A stretch of DNA of 61,089 nucleotides, from assembly GCF_003946505.1 (NCBI RefSeq), contig NZ_RHON01000010.1, forward strand, positions 1 through 61,089. Direction: 5' to 3'. Shown here one piece after another: positions 44,803 through 53,449 of the stretch. The position numbers and the translations under genes were made by a program. Each line of letters starts with the position of its first letter. Within the stretch, counting starts at the first letter, position 1. Below the pieces are notes generated by a model. The model saw nothing but the letters and a program-made list of their open reading frames with translations. It was not told where the DNA came from and did not search any database. Source of the DNA: Companilactobacillus mishanensis (GTDB taxonomy: Bacteria > Bacillota > Bacilli > Lactobacillales > Lactobacillaceae).

Positions 44803-46098
44803 ATGCAAATATTTTTAGCCGTATTTATATTTTTGCTTACTTTAGTTTTCGTAATTTGGCAACCTAAGGGATTATCGATTGGCTGGACTGCCATCGGTGG
44901 TGCAGTTCTAGCACTGATTTTCCAAGTTGTCACCTTTAAGGATGTTGGTACCGTTACCGGCATTGTTTGGAACGCAACACTTTCGTTTGTTGCCATCATT
45001 TTGATCTCGCTGATTCTTGATCAAATTGGTTTCTTCGAATGGGCAGCTCTACACATGGCTCGACTTGCTAATGGCCATGGTATCAGAATGTTTATCTTCA
45101 TTTCAGTCCTCGGTGCGATCGTAGCGGCATTATTCGCTAACGACGGTGCTGCTCTGATCCTGACACCTATCGTTTTAGCAATGGTTCGTGCACTGCACTT
45201 TGATGAGAAAAAAGTTTTCCCATTCATAATCGCCAGTGGATTTATCGCTGATACAACATCATTGCCACTAGTTGTTAGTAACCTCGTCAACATTGTTTCG
45301 GCAGACTTTTTCGGAATTACTTTTTCACAATATGCCTTAAGAATGTGGATTCCAGATTTATTCTCATTAGTCGCAAGTATAAGTATCTTGTACATTTTCT
45401 TCAGAAAATCCATTCCAAAGAAATACGATGTTACTCAACTAGCTGAGCCAAAAACTGCTATTAAAGATCCAGGACTATTTAAGTTTTCTTGGGTCGTTCT
45501 GGCAGCCTTGTTGATCGGCTACTTCAGTAGTAGTTTCATCCACGTTCCTGTTTCACTGATTGCCTTAACGATTGCCGCCATCTTCTTGATTGTTGGTGGT
45601 AGAAGTTCTCACGTTAACGTTAAAACTGTTGTTAAAGGCGCACCTTGGAACATCGTCTTCTTCTCCATCGGTATGTATGTCGTTGTCTATGGACTACAAA
45701 ACGTTGGATTGACGGCTTTGCTTTCAACATTGGTCGCTAAAATTGCATCAGGTGGAACATTCTTAGCAACAATGGGAATGGGATACTTAGCCGCATTCCT
45801 TTCATCAGCTATGAACAATATGCCAACCGTTATGATCGATGCACTTGCTATCAAAGGCGCCAACGTTACTGGCCTTATGCATCAGACATTAGTTTATGCC
45901 AACATCATCGGTTCAGATTTAGGACCAAAGATCACACCAATTGGTTCTTTAGCAACTCTAGTTTGGTTGCATGTACTTGACCAAAAAGGTGTCAAAATCA
46001 AATGGGGAACTTACTTCAGAATCGGTATCACAATTACGATCCCTGTGTTATTCGTTACCCTATTAGGATTGTGGATCTCACTTTCAGTATTTGGATAA
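44803..46098 (+). CDS. arsB: Arsenite efflux membrane protein ArsB
   Basis: A 431-residue membrane protein with about eleven helices, the arsenite/antimonite exporter of the ArsB/NhaD superfamily. Motifs are [36 protein letters not shown], the long [14 protein letters not shown] loop and [21 protein letters not shown]. No arsR, arsC or arsA gene lies next to it, so it is an orphan; its control is not visible. The ATG has AGGGGG upstream. The gene is monocistronic and ends at a terminator. Confidence 0.92.
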   Translation: MQIFLAVFIFLLTLVFVIWQPKGLSIGWTAIGGAVLALIFQVVTFKDVGTVTGIVWNATLSFVAIILISLILDQIGFFEWAALHMARLANGHGIRMFIFISVLGAIVAALFANDGAALILTPIVLAMVRALHFDEKKVFPFIIASGFIADTTSLPLVVSNLVNIVSADFFGITFSQYALRMWIPDLFSLVASISILYIFFRKSIPKKYDVTQLAEPKTAIKDPGLFKFSWVVLAALLIGYFSSSFIHVPVSLIALTIAAIFLIVGGRSSHVNVKTVVKGAPWNIVFFSIGMYVVVYGLQNVGLTALLSTLVAKIASGGTFLATMGMGYLAAFLSSAMNNMPTVMIDALAIKGANVTGLMHQTLVYANIIGSDLGPKITPIGSLATLVWLHVLDQKGVKIKWGTYFRIGITITIPVLFVTLLGLWISLSVFG

Positions 46099-46104
46099 AA
46101 CATC

Positions 46105-46131
46105 AGTCTTGGGAAACCAAGGCTTTTTTTA
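46105..46131 (+). terminator. Intrinsic terminator after arsB
   Basis: AGTCTTGG-GAAA-CCAAGGCT followed by TTTTTTT. Confidence 0.85.
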
Positions 46132-46656
46132 TGCAATTTTGTACAAACACCAAACCATCGAAGGTGTCATACGTTTAATAACCCGTTCGTCAGATTTCAA
46201 AGCGACATTTTTCTCATTCGTCAAAACATATTCTGCATCTGTATCCTCATAAAGTTGATACGCCTGATACTTACTGGCGGCGGTTTTCACGTCAACATCT
46301 CCGACCACCTTTTCCAATAATTGTGCTGTTGCAGCATGTGTATATCCAACATCATTCTTAGCGTCAGTTCGCTGAACGACTACCAATGGATCAAGATTAG
46401 TCATAAAGCAGTTTTCTAATTCAAGGTTATCCAACATTTCATAGTGGATATCGCCCCAGCTTGCCTGCATCTGCTTGGATTTAAATGCAGCTGGAATCAA
46501 CAAATAATCATTGGAATATCTTGTTAAATTATCGAGTATTCGTTCAAAACTTGAATGACCAACAATTTCAGCTTTACCCTGACATTCTTTGTTATTATAC
46601 TGTTTTGCTGCTGCATAACTATCGGTCTCTCGTGGTCCTAGGGTGTGAATTTTCAT
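46129..46656 (-). CDS. BacA-like (prephenate-binding fold) protein
   Basis: A 175-residue cytosolic protein. HTLGPRETDSYAAAKQY at the N terminus, YLLIPAAFKSKQ near 66 and FMTNLDPLVVVQRTD near 100 follow the pattern of bacilysin BacA (prephenate decarboxylase) and the catalytic domain of prephenate dehydratase. The ACT domain of PheA is absent. The reaction is therefore likely on prephenate or a similar aromatic precursor, but the assignment is from pattern memory. The start is the ATG at 46656 behind GAGGT. It is preceded by a terminator and a Phe-containing leader ORF, implying attenuation control. The neighbouring bac genes expected for bacilysin are absent. Confidence 0.65.
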   Translation of the reverse strand: MKIHTLGPRETDSYAAAKQYNNKECQGKAEIVGHSSFERILDNLTRYSNDYLLIPAAFKSKQMQASWGDIHYEMLDNLELENCFMTNLDPLVVVQRTDAKNDVGYTHAATAQLLEKVVGDVDVKTAASKYQAYQLYEDTDAEYVLTNEKNVALKSDERVIKRMTPSMVWCLYKIA

Positions 46657-46690
46657 AATGATATACCTCACAATTTTTTGGAAAATAAAA

Positions 46691-46720
46691 AGCCAGCTAG
46701 ATTTGAAAATCCAGCTGGCT
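46691..46720 (-). terminator. Leader terminator (attenuator) of the BacA-like gene
   Basis: AGCCAGCT-GATTT pairs with AAATC-AGCTGGCT; on the minus strand it is followed by TTTTTATTTT and lies 35 bases before the start codon. Since no promoter fits between it and the gene, expression needs read-through. Confidence 0.75.
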
Positions 46721-46856
46721 ATAATTGACGAGTTCAACATTATAACAAAGGAATACCAGCTAGACTTTCACGTGTCTAGTTGGCCAAGACAAAACTGACT
46801 TCGCTAACCTTAGACACGAACGTGTTGGACGTCCGCATCTAAGTGCAATACGGACG
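46721..46856 (-). promoter_or_regulatory. Attenuator leader with mutually exclusive stems
   Basis: Between leader ORF and terminator, minus strand, 5' to 3': a = CGTCCGTAT (46856-46848) pairs with b = ATGCGGACG (46838-46830). Alternatively CTTAGA (46843-46838) pairs with TCTAAG (46814-46809), with an ACACG/CGTGT tip. CGTGTCTA (46818-46811) can also pair with TAGACACG (46778-46771), which overlaps segment 1 = CCAACTAGAC (46783-46774). Segment 1 pairs with segment 2 = GTCTAGCTGG (46765-46756), 2 with 3 (the terminator's 5' arm, ten pairs with two wobbles), and 3 with 4 (the terminator). This is the 1:2, 2:3, 3:4 scheme of classical attenuation. Segment a starts one base after the leader stop codon. 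Confidence 0.65.
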
Positions 46857-46916
46857 CTACCTAAAGTTTACAAAGCCCATAAACGCTGTATTCATAGTAG
46901 GTCTGAGTTTAGCCAT
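46857..46916 (-). CDS. 19-residue leader peptide upstream of the BacA-like gene
   Basis: ATG at 46916, TAG at 46857, with an AGAAGGGA ribosome site. The product is MAKLRPTMNTAFMGFVNFR, with Phe at positions 12, 15 and 18. Phe in the last codons, just ahead of switchable RNA structures, suggests ribosome stalling as a sensor of Phe or Phe-tRNA, which fits a downstream gene related to prephenate enzymes. Translation and stalling are inferred. Confidence 0.6.
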   Translation of the reverse strand: MAKLRPTMNTAFMGFVNFR

Positions 46917-46949
46917 TGTTTTGTTTCCCTTCTTTTCTTATTACCGTTA

Positions 46950-46978
46950 ATTAAAGCATTCTAATATTATTAAGTCAA
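46950..46978 (-). promoter_or_regulatory. Promoter of the leader ORF and BacA-like gene
   Basis: On the minus strand TTGACT (46978-46973) and TTTAAT (46955-46950) are separated by exactly 17 bases, about 35 bases before the leader ORF start. Confidence 0.6.
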
Positions 46979-47113
46979 TGTTAAGCTAAAATATTTCCAA
47001 CTTTATCGAGCCACTTTTGTCTCTTCTATTTTTAACTAAAAAGTATCTACATTTATATTTATGCCAATTTGAAAAAGTATAGAATAAAGATAGTTATGAA
47101 GGGAGTGTCAAAA

Positions 47114-48064
47114 ATGAGAGCTGTTGTGGTAAATAAAGCTGGAGGACCAGAGGCCCTGGAAATTGAGGAACGCCCGATCCCCAAAGCAAACAAGTATGAA
47201 TCAGTTATGAAGATATATGCTTTTCCCGTTCATAGATATGAAGTATTGACCCGTGAAGGTGGGTCACCATCTGTTAAATTCCCCCGTGTTATTGGAGTTG
47301 AAGCAGTCGGCGAAATCTATGAGACAACTGAGGATAGTGAATTCGAAATTGGAGAAAAAGTCATCACTTTAATGGGCGGCTTTGGACGTGAATTTGACGG
47401 AAGCTATGAAGAATATGCCCTAGTACCCAATGATCAGCTGTATCCTGTACATTATAACGGAGCATGGGAAACATTAGCGACATTTCCGGAAACGTTCTAT
47501 ACGGCCTTTGGTGCCTTAAAAGCGACACATCTACACGAGGGACAACATCTACTAGTTCGAGGAGGAACTACAGCTGTCGGTATGGCGGCAATTGAATTGG
47601 CTAAAACCATGGGACTCGTTGTCACAGGTACTAGCCGTCATGAATCTAATTTAGGTATGATAACAACTGTTACCGCTGATAATGCTGTACTTGATACTAA
47701 TGGTGTTCTCGAGACAGATGAAATGTATGACGGCGTTATAGACATGATTGGTAATCCTGTTTTGGAAAATACACTAAGCCATTTGAAAGTCGGAGGAACA
47801 TGTACAGTTTTAGGTATGGTCACTGGCGAATGGAAGATAAATGATTTTGATCCATTTGAATTTATGAGCAATAAATACCTTACCTATTATGACTCAACCA
47901 ATGTTGACCCGCAGTTAGTAGACGAAATGTTCGACATCATAAACACTAACGATTTACAGATACCTATCGCAAAAATATTCAAGTTGTCTGATATTCAAGA
48001 AGTCCATAAATATGTTATGGAATCTCCAAGAAATATTGGACAAGTCATCGTAACTACTGATTAG
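47114..48064 (+). CDS. Zinc-independent quinone oxidoreductase-like dehydrogenase (MDR)
   Basis: A 316-residue medium-chain dehydrogenase/reductase. It has MRAVVVNKAGGPEALEIEE at the N terminus, the FPRVIGVEAVGEI block, and a Rossmann domain with LLVRGGTTAVGMAAIELAK near residue 150. Zinc ligands of alcohol dehydrogenases are not visible, so the QOR-like NADPH-dependent class is likely. The start is the ATG at 47114 behind AAGGGAG; the open frame back to 47069 has no site. It is a single gene. Confidence 0.85.
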   Translation: MRAVVVNKAGGPEALEIEERPIPKANKYESVMKIYAFPVHRYEVLTREGGSPSVKFPRVIGVEAVGEIYETTEDSEFEIGEKVITLMGGFGREFDGSYEEYALVPNDQLYPVHYNGAWETLATFPETFYTAFGALKATHLHEGQHLLVRGGTTAVGMAAIELAKTMGLVVTGTSRHESNLGMITTVTADNAVLDTNGVLETDEMYDGVIDMIGNPVLENTLSHLKVGGTCTVLGMVTGEWKINDFDPFEFMSNKYLTYYDSTNVDPQLVDEMFDIINTNDLQIPIAKIFKLSDIQEVHKYVMESPRNIGQVIVTTD

Positions 48065-48152
48065 TCAAAATCCTTAAAATTTTATTGGCTTTAATTACAG
48101 CTTCAACTATAATTAAAAATATAAATATTTTTATTTTTAGGGGGAGTTATAA

Positions 48153-49088
48153 ATGAAACTAGCTAAGCCATTAATAGTTACGGCACTATTGACTCTAGGA
48201 TTAACAGCAGTAGTGAGTAACCCAGTACTAAGCGATTTGTCGGGGAATAAAATTTCAGAAGTCAAAGCGGATGCCAATAGCGATTCGGCCGTTGCAACAG
48301 CTGCACTGAATGAAATGAATCGGTTAAGGACTCAAAACGGTCAATATCCAGTATCTTGGGACGCAGATTTACAAAATATTGCCAACAAACGAGTTAACGA
48401 CCAAGTTGCAATAAACGATGTCGATTATCACCGTGGTTTCGATAGAAGTGTTTATCCATCACAATATGTTACGTCATCAAGTAGTGAAATTGTTGGATTG
48501 AAACGACCTCACATGAGTTTTGATAACTTAGATACCACTCAAAAAGGCCAACGAATAATCACCGACTACTATCGTGATTATGGAAATGCAGATTTTGGAC
48601 ACATGAAGAGTATGTTAAGTCCATTTATTGATCATGCTGCATTTGCTGTCGCAACTGGTAGTGATGGTACAACTTTCAACGTTGGAGTATTCGCTGGAAC
48701 ACCAGAAACATTTCAAGGTGCCGGTGGAAATGGTGCACTTGGTGCCTGGAATGTACTTTATACTTCCAATGGAAAAACTGGATTTGAAAGAGTCCGTTAC
48801 GACCTAGTTGACGAAAATGGCACACGTACAGACTACAGAGGTTATGTTGGAAACGATCCACAATACGGATATACATTTACTCAACTAAGTGACCGAGGAA
48901 ACATGGAGATAGTTAACATTAGTGGTGATTATTCCCCACTATACACATTTAACGGAACACGAGTTTCTAATCGTGGATTAGCTCCAGGTTCTAGCTGGGC
49001 AACAGATAGACTTATTATAATAGGTGATCATACTTACTATCGAGTATCTACAAATGAATTTGTAAAAGATGAAAATCTCGCACGTTAA
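48153..49088 (+). CDS. Secreted CAP-domain protein with SLAP surface domain
   Basis: A 311-residue exported protein. A signal peptide (1 to about 40; MKLAKPLIVTALLTLGLTAV, cleavage near VKADA) precedes a CAP/SCP domain at about 45-185 (ALNEMNRLRTQNG and an HRGF metal-site-like segment). The middle is about 80 residues, and the C terminus is an SLAP-type cell-wall-binding domain (PLYTFNGTRVSNRGLAPGSSW, YYRVSTNEFV). SLAP domains hold proteins on the wall through polysaccharides. The role may be in cell-envelope maintenance or host contact; no enzyme activity is certain. The ATG has GGGGGAG upstream. Confidence 0.88.
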   Translation: MKLAKPLIVTALLTLGLTAVVSNPVLSDLSGNKISEVKADANSDSAVATAALNEMNRLRTQNGQYPVSWDADLQNIANKRVNDQVAINDVDYHRGFDRSVYPSQYVTSSSSEIVGLKRPHMSFDNLDTTQKGQRIITDYYRDYGNADFGHMKSMLSPFIDHAAFAVATGSDGTTFNVGVFAGTPETFQGAGGNGALGAWNVLYTSNGKTGFERVRYDLVDENGTRTDYRGYVGNDPQYGYTFTQLSDRGNMEIVNISGDYSPLYTFNGTRVSNRGLAPGSSWATDRLIIIGDHTYYRVSTNEFVKDENLAR

Positions 49089-49099
49089 TATGCAAAAAG

Positions 49100-49132
49100 A
49101 GCTTTAGGAAAATTATTTCCTAAAGCCTTTTT
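49100..49132 (+). terminator. Intrinsic terminator after the CAP-SLAP gene
   Basis: GCTTTAGGAAA (49101-49111) pairs with TTTCCTAAAGC (49116-49126), with A- and T-runs on the two sides, so it also faces the convergent zinc-ribbon gene. Confidence 0.8.
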
Positions 49133-49145
49133 TAATTGAACAATT

Positions 49146-51074
49146 TTAATATCTTGACCATGTTTCGCCATACTTAGACGAGTACAAACTTGATCCATCA
49201 TAACTATAAGATTCGGTAACTGAACCGCCACCATCTTCGTTATATTGGATTCTAACGTGATCGCCATTGTTGGAGACAATCTTGTAAGTACCGGACTTGT
49301 CGCCAAGTTGATAAGTTCCATCACCGTACAAGCTTAAATCATCGTCATCATTTTCACCTTCATAGTCACCAACTATATCACTATCGGATGAACTGCTGCT
49401 TGAACTTGAGCTGTTGTTTGATGAGGAAGACGATGATGATCCACCGCCATTATCAGAACTACCTTCTGAAGTATCTCCACCGTTATCAGAATTATCTGAA
49501 CTAGTATCAGTATCATCGTCAGAAGATTTATCTTTCTTAGCCTTCTTAACATTCATTTGAACATCAGAAGTAGATCCGTCGATTCCAACTTCAACTTGTT
49601 TAAACTTCGATTGCTTACTCTTTGTGCTGCTCTTGGCCTTAACGTCATAAACACCAGGAGTCATTTCTGGCAAAGTATATTCGTCGTTGAAAGATTTAGC
49701 AGCGATAGTTTTCCCATTTACTGTGAAGCTTGGGTTAGTGATATTTGTTTGCACTGCCACATTCTTGGTGGAAACGAGAATCTTGTACTTCTTATACAAC
49801 AACATATATCTACCTTGTTGTACCACGCTGAAAGTTTTCGATTGGTCATTTGCTTGAATTTGTGTTCTGATTTTTGAAACAGTTGAATCATCTTTAGTGT
49901 ATAAACGTTTCAAAGAATCAGCTTGATCTTCAGTCAATTGAGAGCCATCTTGCATGACCAAAGCTTTTCTCATTTGACCAACGTCACCGCTAGTTACCTT
50001 GTCTTCAAGACTGTGTACTTGACGGTTTTGACCATAGAACCAGAATCCTAATAGGTACAAAACAAGTAAAGTACCGACAACAATCAGGCCAATACGCAAT
50101 TTAGGATTCATTTGTGACCACTTGCTGTTTCCTTTGCCTTTACCCTTACCTTTACGTGCAGCCTTTTTAGCTTTCTTAGTTGTAGGTGCACTGTTGTTAG
50201 GAGTTGGTTGATTAGTGTTAGAAGCTTGATTCATTTGTTGCGTATTTTGAGGAGCCATATTGTTTGGTTGTTGACCATTTGGGATAGGACCTTGAGGACC
50301 GTTAGGAACTGGACCTTGAGGTCTATTTTGTTGTCCTTGAGGACCATTGTTCATTGGACGTTGATTCTGTGGTGCTGGACCATTTGGTTTAGTAGCTTGA
50401 GAATTTGACGTTGTTGATTGAGATTCTTTGGTACTAGTTTTGGGAGCTTCTGTATCCTTTGGTGCCTTAGGTGCAGCGTTTGTTGGCTTAGAACCTTGAG
50501 GTGCCTTGTCAGCTGGCTTCTTATTTTGTGGAGCTGGGCCATTTGGTTGTGGACCCTGTGGTCCATTATTCATTGGTCCTTGATTTGGTTGCATAGGACC
50601 ATTTGGTACTGGACCTTGGGGTCCATTATTCATTGGTCTTTGATTGGGTCCCATTGGACCGTTTGGAACCGGGCCCTGTGGTCCATTATTCATTGGGCCT
50701 TGATTTGGTACCATTGGACCGTTTGGAACTGGGCCTTGAGGTCCATTATTCATTGGTCCTTGATTTGGTCCCATTGGGCCATTTGGTACTGGACCTTGAG
50801 GTCCATTATTCATTGGTCTTTGGTTTGGTTGCATCGGACCGTTTGGAACTGGGCCTTGTGGTCCATTATTCATTGGTCCTTGATTTGGTTGCATAGGACC
50901 ATTTGGTTGTGGGCCTTGAGGTCCATTATTCATTGGTTGATTGTTGACAGGACCATTGTTATTGGCAATATTTTCTGCAGCAAATTTTTTCAGATTAAAT
51001 CCACAGTTTGGACAAAAATCATCATTAGCACCTAAATGTGTTCCACAATTAGGACAATTCTCTAATTTATTCAT
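49146..51074 (-). CDS. Zinc-ribbon, Pro/Asn/Gly-repeat membrane protein
   Basis: A 642-residue protein. A zinc ribbon at residues 7-24 (CPNC...CPNC) is followed by six full 20-residue repeats (unit PMNNGPQGPVPNGPM-PNQ) at 47-166 plus degenerate copies to about 290, a Lys-rich stretch, one membrane helix at about 330-350, an exported TcaA-like domain to about 520, a Ser/Asp linker, and a C-terminal beta domain ending in SKYGETWSRY. The ribbon and repeats face the cytoplasm and the rest is outside. TcaA-type proteins of Firmicutes take part in envelope stress and glycopeptide response. The start is the ATG at 51074. It is the last gene of a three-gene operon. Confidence 0.8.
   Translation of the reverse strand: MNKLENCPNCGTHLGANDDFCPNCGFNLKKFAAENIANNNGPVNNQPMNNGPQGPQPNGPMQPNQGPMNNGPQGPVPNGPMQPNQRPMNNGPQGPVPNGPMGPNQGPMNNGPQGPVPNGPMVPNQGPMNNGPQGPVPNGPMGPNQRPMNNGPQGPVPNGPMQPNQGPMNNGPQGPQPNGPAPQNKKPADKAPQGSKPTNAAPKAPKDTEAPKTSTKESQSTTSNSQATKPNGPAPQNQRPMNNGPQGQQNRPQGPVPNGPQGPIPNGQQPNNMAPQNTQQMNQASNTNQPTPNNSAPTTKKAKKAARKGKGKGKGNSKWSQMNPKLRIGLIVVGTLLVLYLLGFWFYGQNRQVHSLEDKVTSGDVGQMRKALVMQDGSQLTEDQADSLKRLYTKDDSTVSKIRTQIQANDQSKTFSVVQQGRYMLLYKKYKILVSTKNVAVQTNITNPSFTVNGKTIAAKSFNDEYTLPEMTPGVYDVKAKSSTKSKQSKFKQVEVGIDGSTSDVQMNVKKAKKDKSSDDDTDTSSDNSDNGGDTSEGSSDNGGGSSSSSSSNNSSSSSSSSSDSDIVGDYEGENDDDDLSLYGDGTYQLGDKSGTYKIVSNNGDHVRIQYNEDGGGSVTESYSYDGSSLYSSKYGETWSRY
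50577..50936 (-). repeat. 60-bp coding tandem repeats
   Basis: Six full 60-bp units encode the 20-residue Pro/Asn/Gly repeats; a seventh is partial. Differences between units are mainly synonymous or at one variable residue (Gln, Gly or Val before PNQ). The opposite strand carries long open frames as a consequence. Copy number probably varies between strains. Confidence 0.85.
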
Positions 51075-51093
51075 ATTAATCCCCTAAAAATTT

Positions 51094-51891
51094 TTACTTT
51101 TGAACCGTTTGATAAAGTAATTTTGCAATTTTGTCGTGACCTAATTGGTTAGGATGGAACGAATCTTTTTGAATACTGTAAACGTCGCTATATCCAGAAT
51201 CGTTCTTAGTAACACTTGGATCACCTTTCCAAATAGTTGAAAGATCAACTACCGGAATATTGTATTTCTTACCTATCTCTTCGATTTTTTGATCATAAAC
51301 AACATCATTTTTTTCAAATTGACCACCAGTAGGTGACCAGGTTGTCATCAATAAAATCTGTGCATGCGTTCCATTTTTCACTTTGGAAACTACTGTATCT
51401 AAATTACGAGAAAAGTTTCCAAAATTTGTTGCATCAGTTCCGTATGCTGCGTCGTTCGTTCCAAATTCGATTGTTACCAAATCTGGATTATCATCGATGA
51501 CCTTTTGGACCATCGGCAAACCAAAATTAGTAACAGTTTTACCCGCTAAAGAAGTATTATTTTCGATAACTTTTTTGTCAGTACCCTTTTGCAAATCATT
51601 GGCAAATTGGGTCGTAAAGCGTGTCGCTTTAGTGTTGGAAAATAGTCCAACTGATAAAGAATCACCCAGAGCATCATAAGTTATCGTCTTTTTATTTGAG
51701 TTCTTTAAAGTTGATAGAATAGTTTTCTTTGACGTCATTTTCGGCTTTTTCTTTTTATTATTAGTTTGTTTATGTTCAGTCTTAACTGACTTTTTGTCTG
51801 TAGCGTTATTAGTTTGTTGGGCACAAGCAGTTACTACAATCGCCAGTAAAAGAAGAAGAACATAAAAGATTCCACTACGTTTTTTCATCAA
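51094..51891 (-). CDS. SGNH/GDSL-family hydrolase lipoprotein
   Basis: A 265-residue lipoprotein. The signal peptide ends in the lipobox VVTAC (lipidated Cys at about 23). A Lys-rich linker precedes an SGNH hydrolase with block I ALGDSLSVG, block III FGTNDAA and block V DSFHPNQLGH. It is an esterase or deacylase anchored outside the membrane, possibly acting on cell-wall polymers. Its ATG overlaps the stop of the upstream zinc-ribbon gene (ATGA), so the two are coupled. Confidence 0.88.
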   Translation of the reverse strand: MMKKRSGIFYVLLLLLAIVVTACAQQTNNATDKKSVKTEHKQTNNKKKKPKMTSKKTILSTLKNSNKKTITYDALGDSLSVGLFSNTKATRFTTQFANDLQKGTDKKVIENNTSLAGKTVTNFGLPMVQKVIDDNPDLVTIEFGTNDAAYGTDATNFGNFSRNLDTVVSKVKNGTHAQILLMTTWSPTGGQFEKNDVVYDQKIEEIGKKYNIPVVDLSTIWKGDPSVTKNDSGYSDVYSIQKDSFHPNQLGHDKIAKLLYQTVQK

Positions 51892-53282
51892 GCTATAATT
51901 CCTGAAATAATATTCTGCCCAATACTTTGATTAGAAATACTATGCATAAGTGAATTTCCAATGAATCTACCTATCAAGGCTAAAATGATTGTTACAACTA
52001 TGAAGGCAATGATGGCGACGTAAATTTTATCGATCCTCATTTTGACATCAGTTACGATTATCGAAGCTAGGAACGCGACAGTCCAAATAATCGTAATAAA
52101 CGCAAGCATCAATATCAAAACGGTCATGAAAGCATACGACTGGTTCTGTTCGGCACTGATAAAGTTTTCGAGATTTTTCGGAGTCAGAGCGAACATTAAA
52201 ATGATCAATAACACATCAAGAATCAGCATTGAATTACTGTAACTGGCGATTTGATTGAAATATGAAAATGCACCAGATTTGTCGCTTATGAAATACCGCT
52301 TTGTTAAAAATCCGATTAACAAGTATACGGCATTAAATACCAGTACAAGTAAGAATAGCTTCAGATACAGCATAATCCCAGATGGAACCATTTTTTGAAT
52401 GGTAGATGAAGCACTACTACCTGAGCTTTCTACATAATCCTGCACTTCACTGAGAGCTTCCAGTGTTGCTCCAAAAATTCGACTTCCGGTGACGTACAAT
52501 GCCAAAGCGACTAATAGAGAATTCAAAAGAAGAGAAATCAATCCGAAAAAGTTGTTCTCATTAGATACTTCAGATGGATGGATCAAAGAATTCTTGTACC
52601 AAACAAAGTAGTTAGAAAAACTATCCTTGTGCACTCCAGAGTTACCTGATGCCGGCTGGTTGGGATTCATCTGTTGCTGAAAGTTTGGATTCATATTTGG
52701 ATTCATTTGAGGCTGATTTTGAAATGGCTGATTATTAGGCATCTGGTTGCCAGGCATTTGATTGCCAGGCATTGGCCCATTTTGCGTAGGTCCCATATTG
52801 GGCTGCATATTAGGTGGCATATTCTGTCCCTGATTCATTTGGGGTTGATTGTTTGGAGTTGGCATTGGTCCCATATTGGGTTGCATGTTTGGATTAGTAT
52901 TGGAATTAACATTTTGATTCATTTGAGGTTGATTATTTTGTGCAGGTCCCATGTTTTGAGGCATTGATTGATTAGGAACTCCACTTGGATTGATGGGGCC
53001 ATTCGAAGTAGAAAGATTTTGTTGATTCGACCCTCCATTTGGAATTGAAGTATTATGTTCAGGTTGAGGTTCTGGCTTATTATCAAAACCTGATTTATTT
53101 TCTTTGGGATCTAATTGAACAGGATTAGGTTCTTTTTTTGTAGGTTCCATTTTTGATGTGTTCGCCGGATCCATTTGAACTGAACTTTCCCCTTGGTTCG
53201 ATTCAGGAATCTTTGCCCCACACTTCGTACAAAATTTCACTCCAGGTTGAAGTGGTGCACCACAATTTGGGCAGTTCTTCAT
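51888..53282 (-). CDS. Zinc-ribbon multi-helix membrane protein
   Basis: A 464-residue protein. A zinc ribbon at residues 4-21 (CPNCGAPL and CTKCGAKI) is followed by a long Gln/Asn/Pro/Met-rich cytoplasmic region (30-225) and five transmembrane helices in the last 220 residues, starting after WYKNSLIHPSEVS. The helical part resembles the protein at 57279-57941, a paralogue without ribbon and repeats. I recall DUF6574 as a name for such proteins, unverified. It is the first gene of the operon with the GDSL lipoprotein and the repeat protein. The ATG has AAGGGGG upstream. Confidence 0.8.
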   Translation of the reverse strand: MKNCPNCGAPLQPGVKFCTKCGAKIPESNQGESSVQMDPANTSKMEPTKKEPNPVQLDPKENKSGFDNKPEPQPEHNTSIPNGGSNQQNLSTSNGPINPSGVPNQSMPQNMGPAQNNQPQMNQNVNSNTNPNMQPNMGPMPTPNNQPQMNQGQNMPPNMQPNMGPTQNGPMPGNQMPGNQMPNNQPFQNQPQMNPNMNPNFQQQMNPNQPASGNSGVHKDSFSNYFVWYKNSLIHPSEVSNENNFFGLISLLLNSLLVALALYVTGSRIFGATLEALSEVQDYVESSGSSASSTIQKMVPSGIMLYLKLFLLVLVFNAVYLLIGFLTKRYFISDKSGAFSYFNQIASYSNSMLILDVLLIILMFALTPKNLENFISAEQNQSYAFMTVLILMLAFITIIWTVAFLASIIVTDVKMRIDKIYVAIIAFIVVTIILALIGRFIGNSLMHSISNQSIGQNIISGIIA

Positions 53283-53398
53283 GAAGTATTTCCCCCTTAC
53301 AACATAAATATAAATATTTTTTTAAAGATACAAATAGTATAGCAAATAAAATACCCAAAATATTAATATACGAGCATAAAAACGATTACAAAACAAAA

Positions 53399-53427
53399 AA
53401 GTGACCCGTTTTTCAACGGATCACTTC
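53399..53427 (-). terminator. Intrinsic terminator of the DHA2 exporter gene
   Basis: AAGTGA-CCGTT (53399-53410) pairs with AACGG-TCACTT (53415-53426), followed on the minus strand by TTTTTTG. Confidence 0.75.
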
Positions 53428-53449
53428 ATATATGATATGATATTTGATT

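Noticed and set aside
46129..46656. Prephenate dehydratase PheA
   Set aside because: The C-terminal ACT domain is missing and the length is that of BacA-like proteins.
50418..51035. 205-codon plus-strand open frame rich in Trp, Ile and His
   Set aside because: Antisense shadow of the Pro/Asn/Gly coding repeats; long only because of the repeat's base composition.
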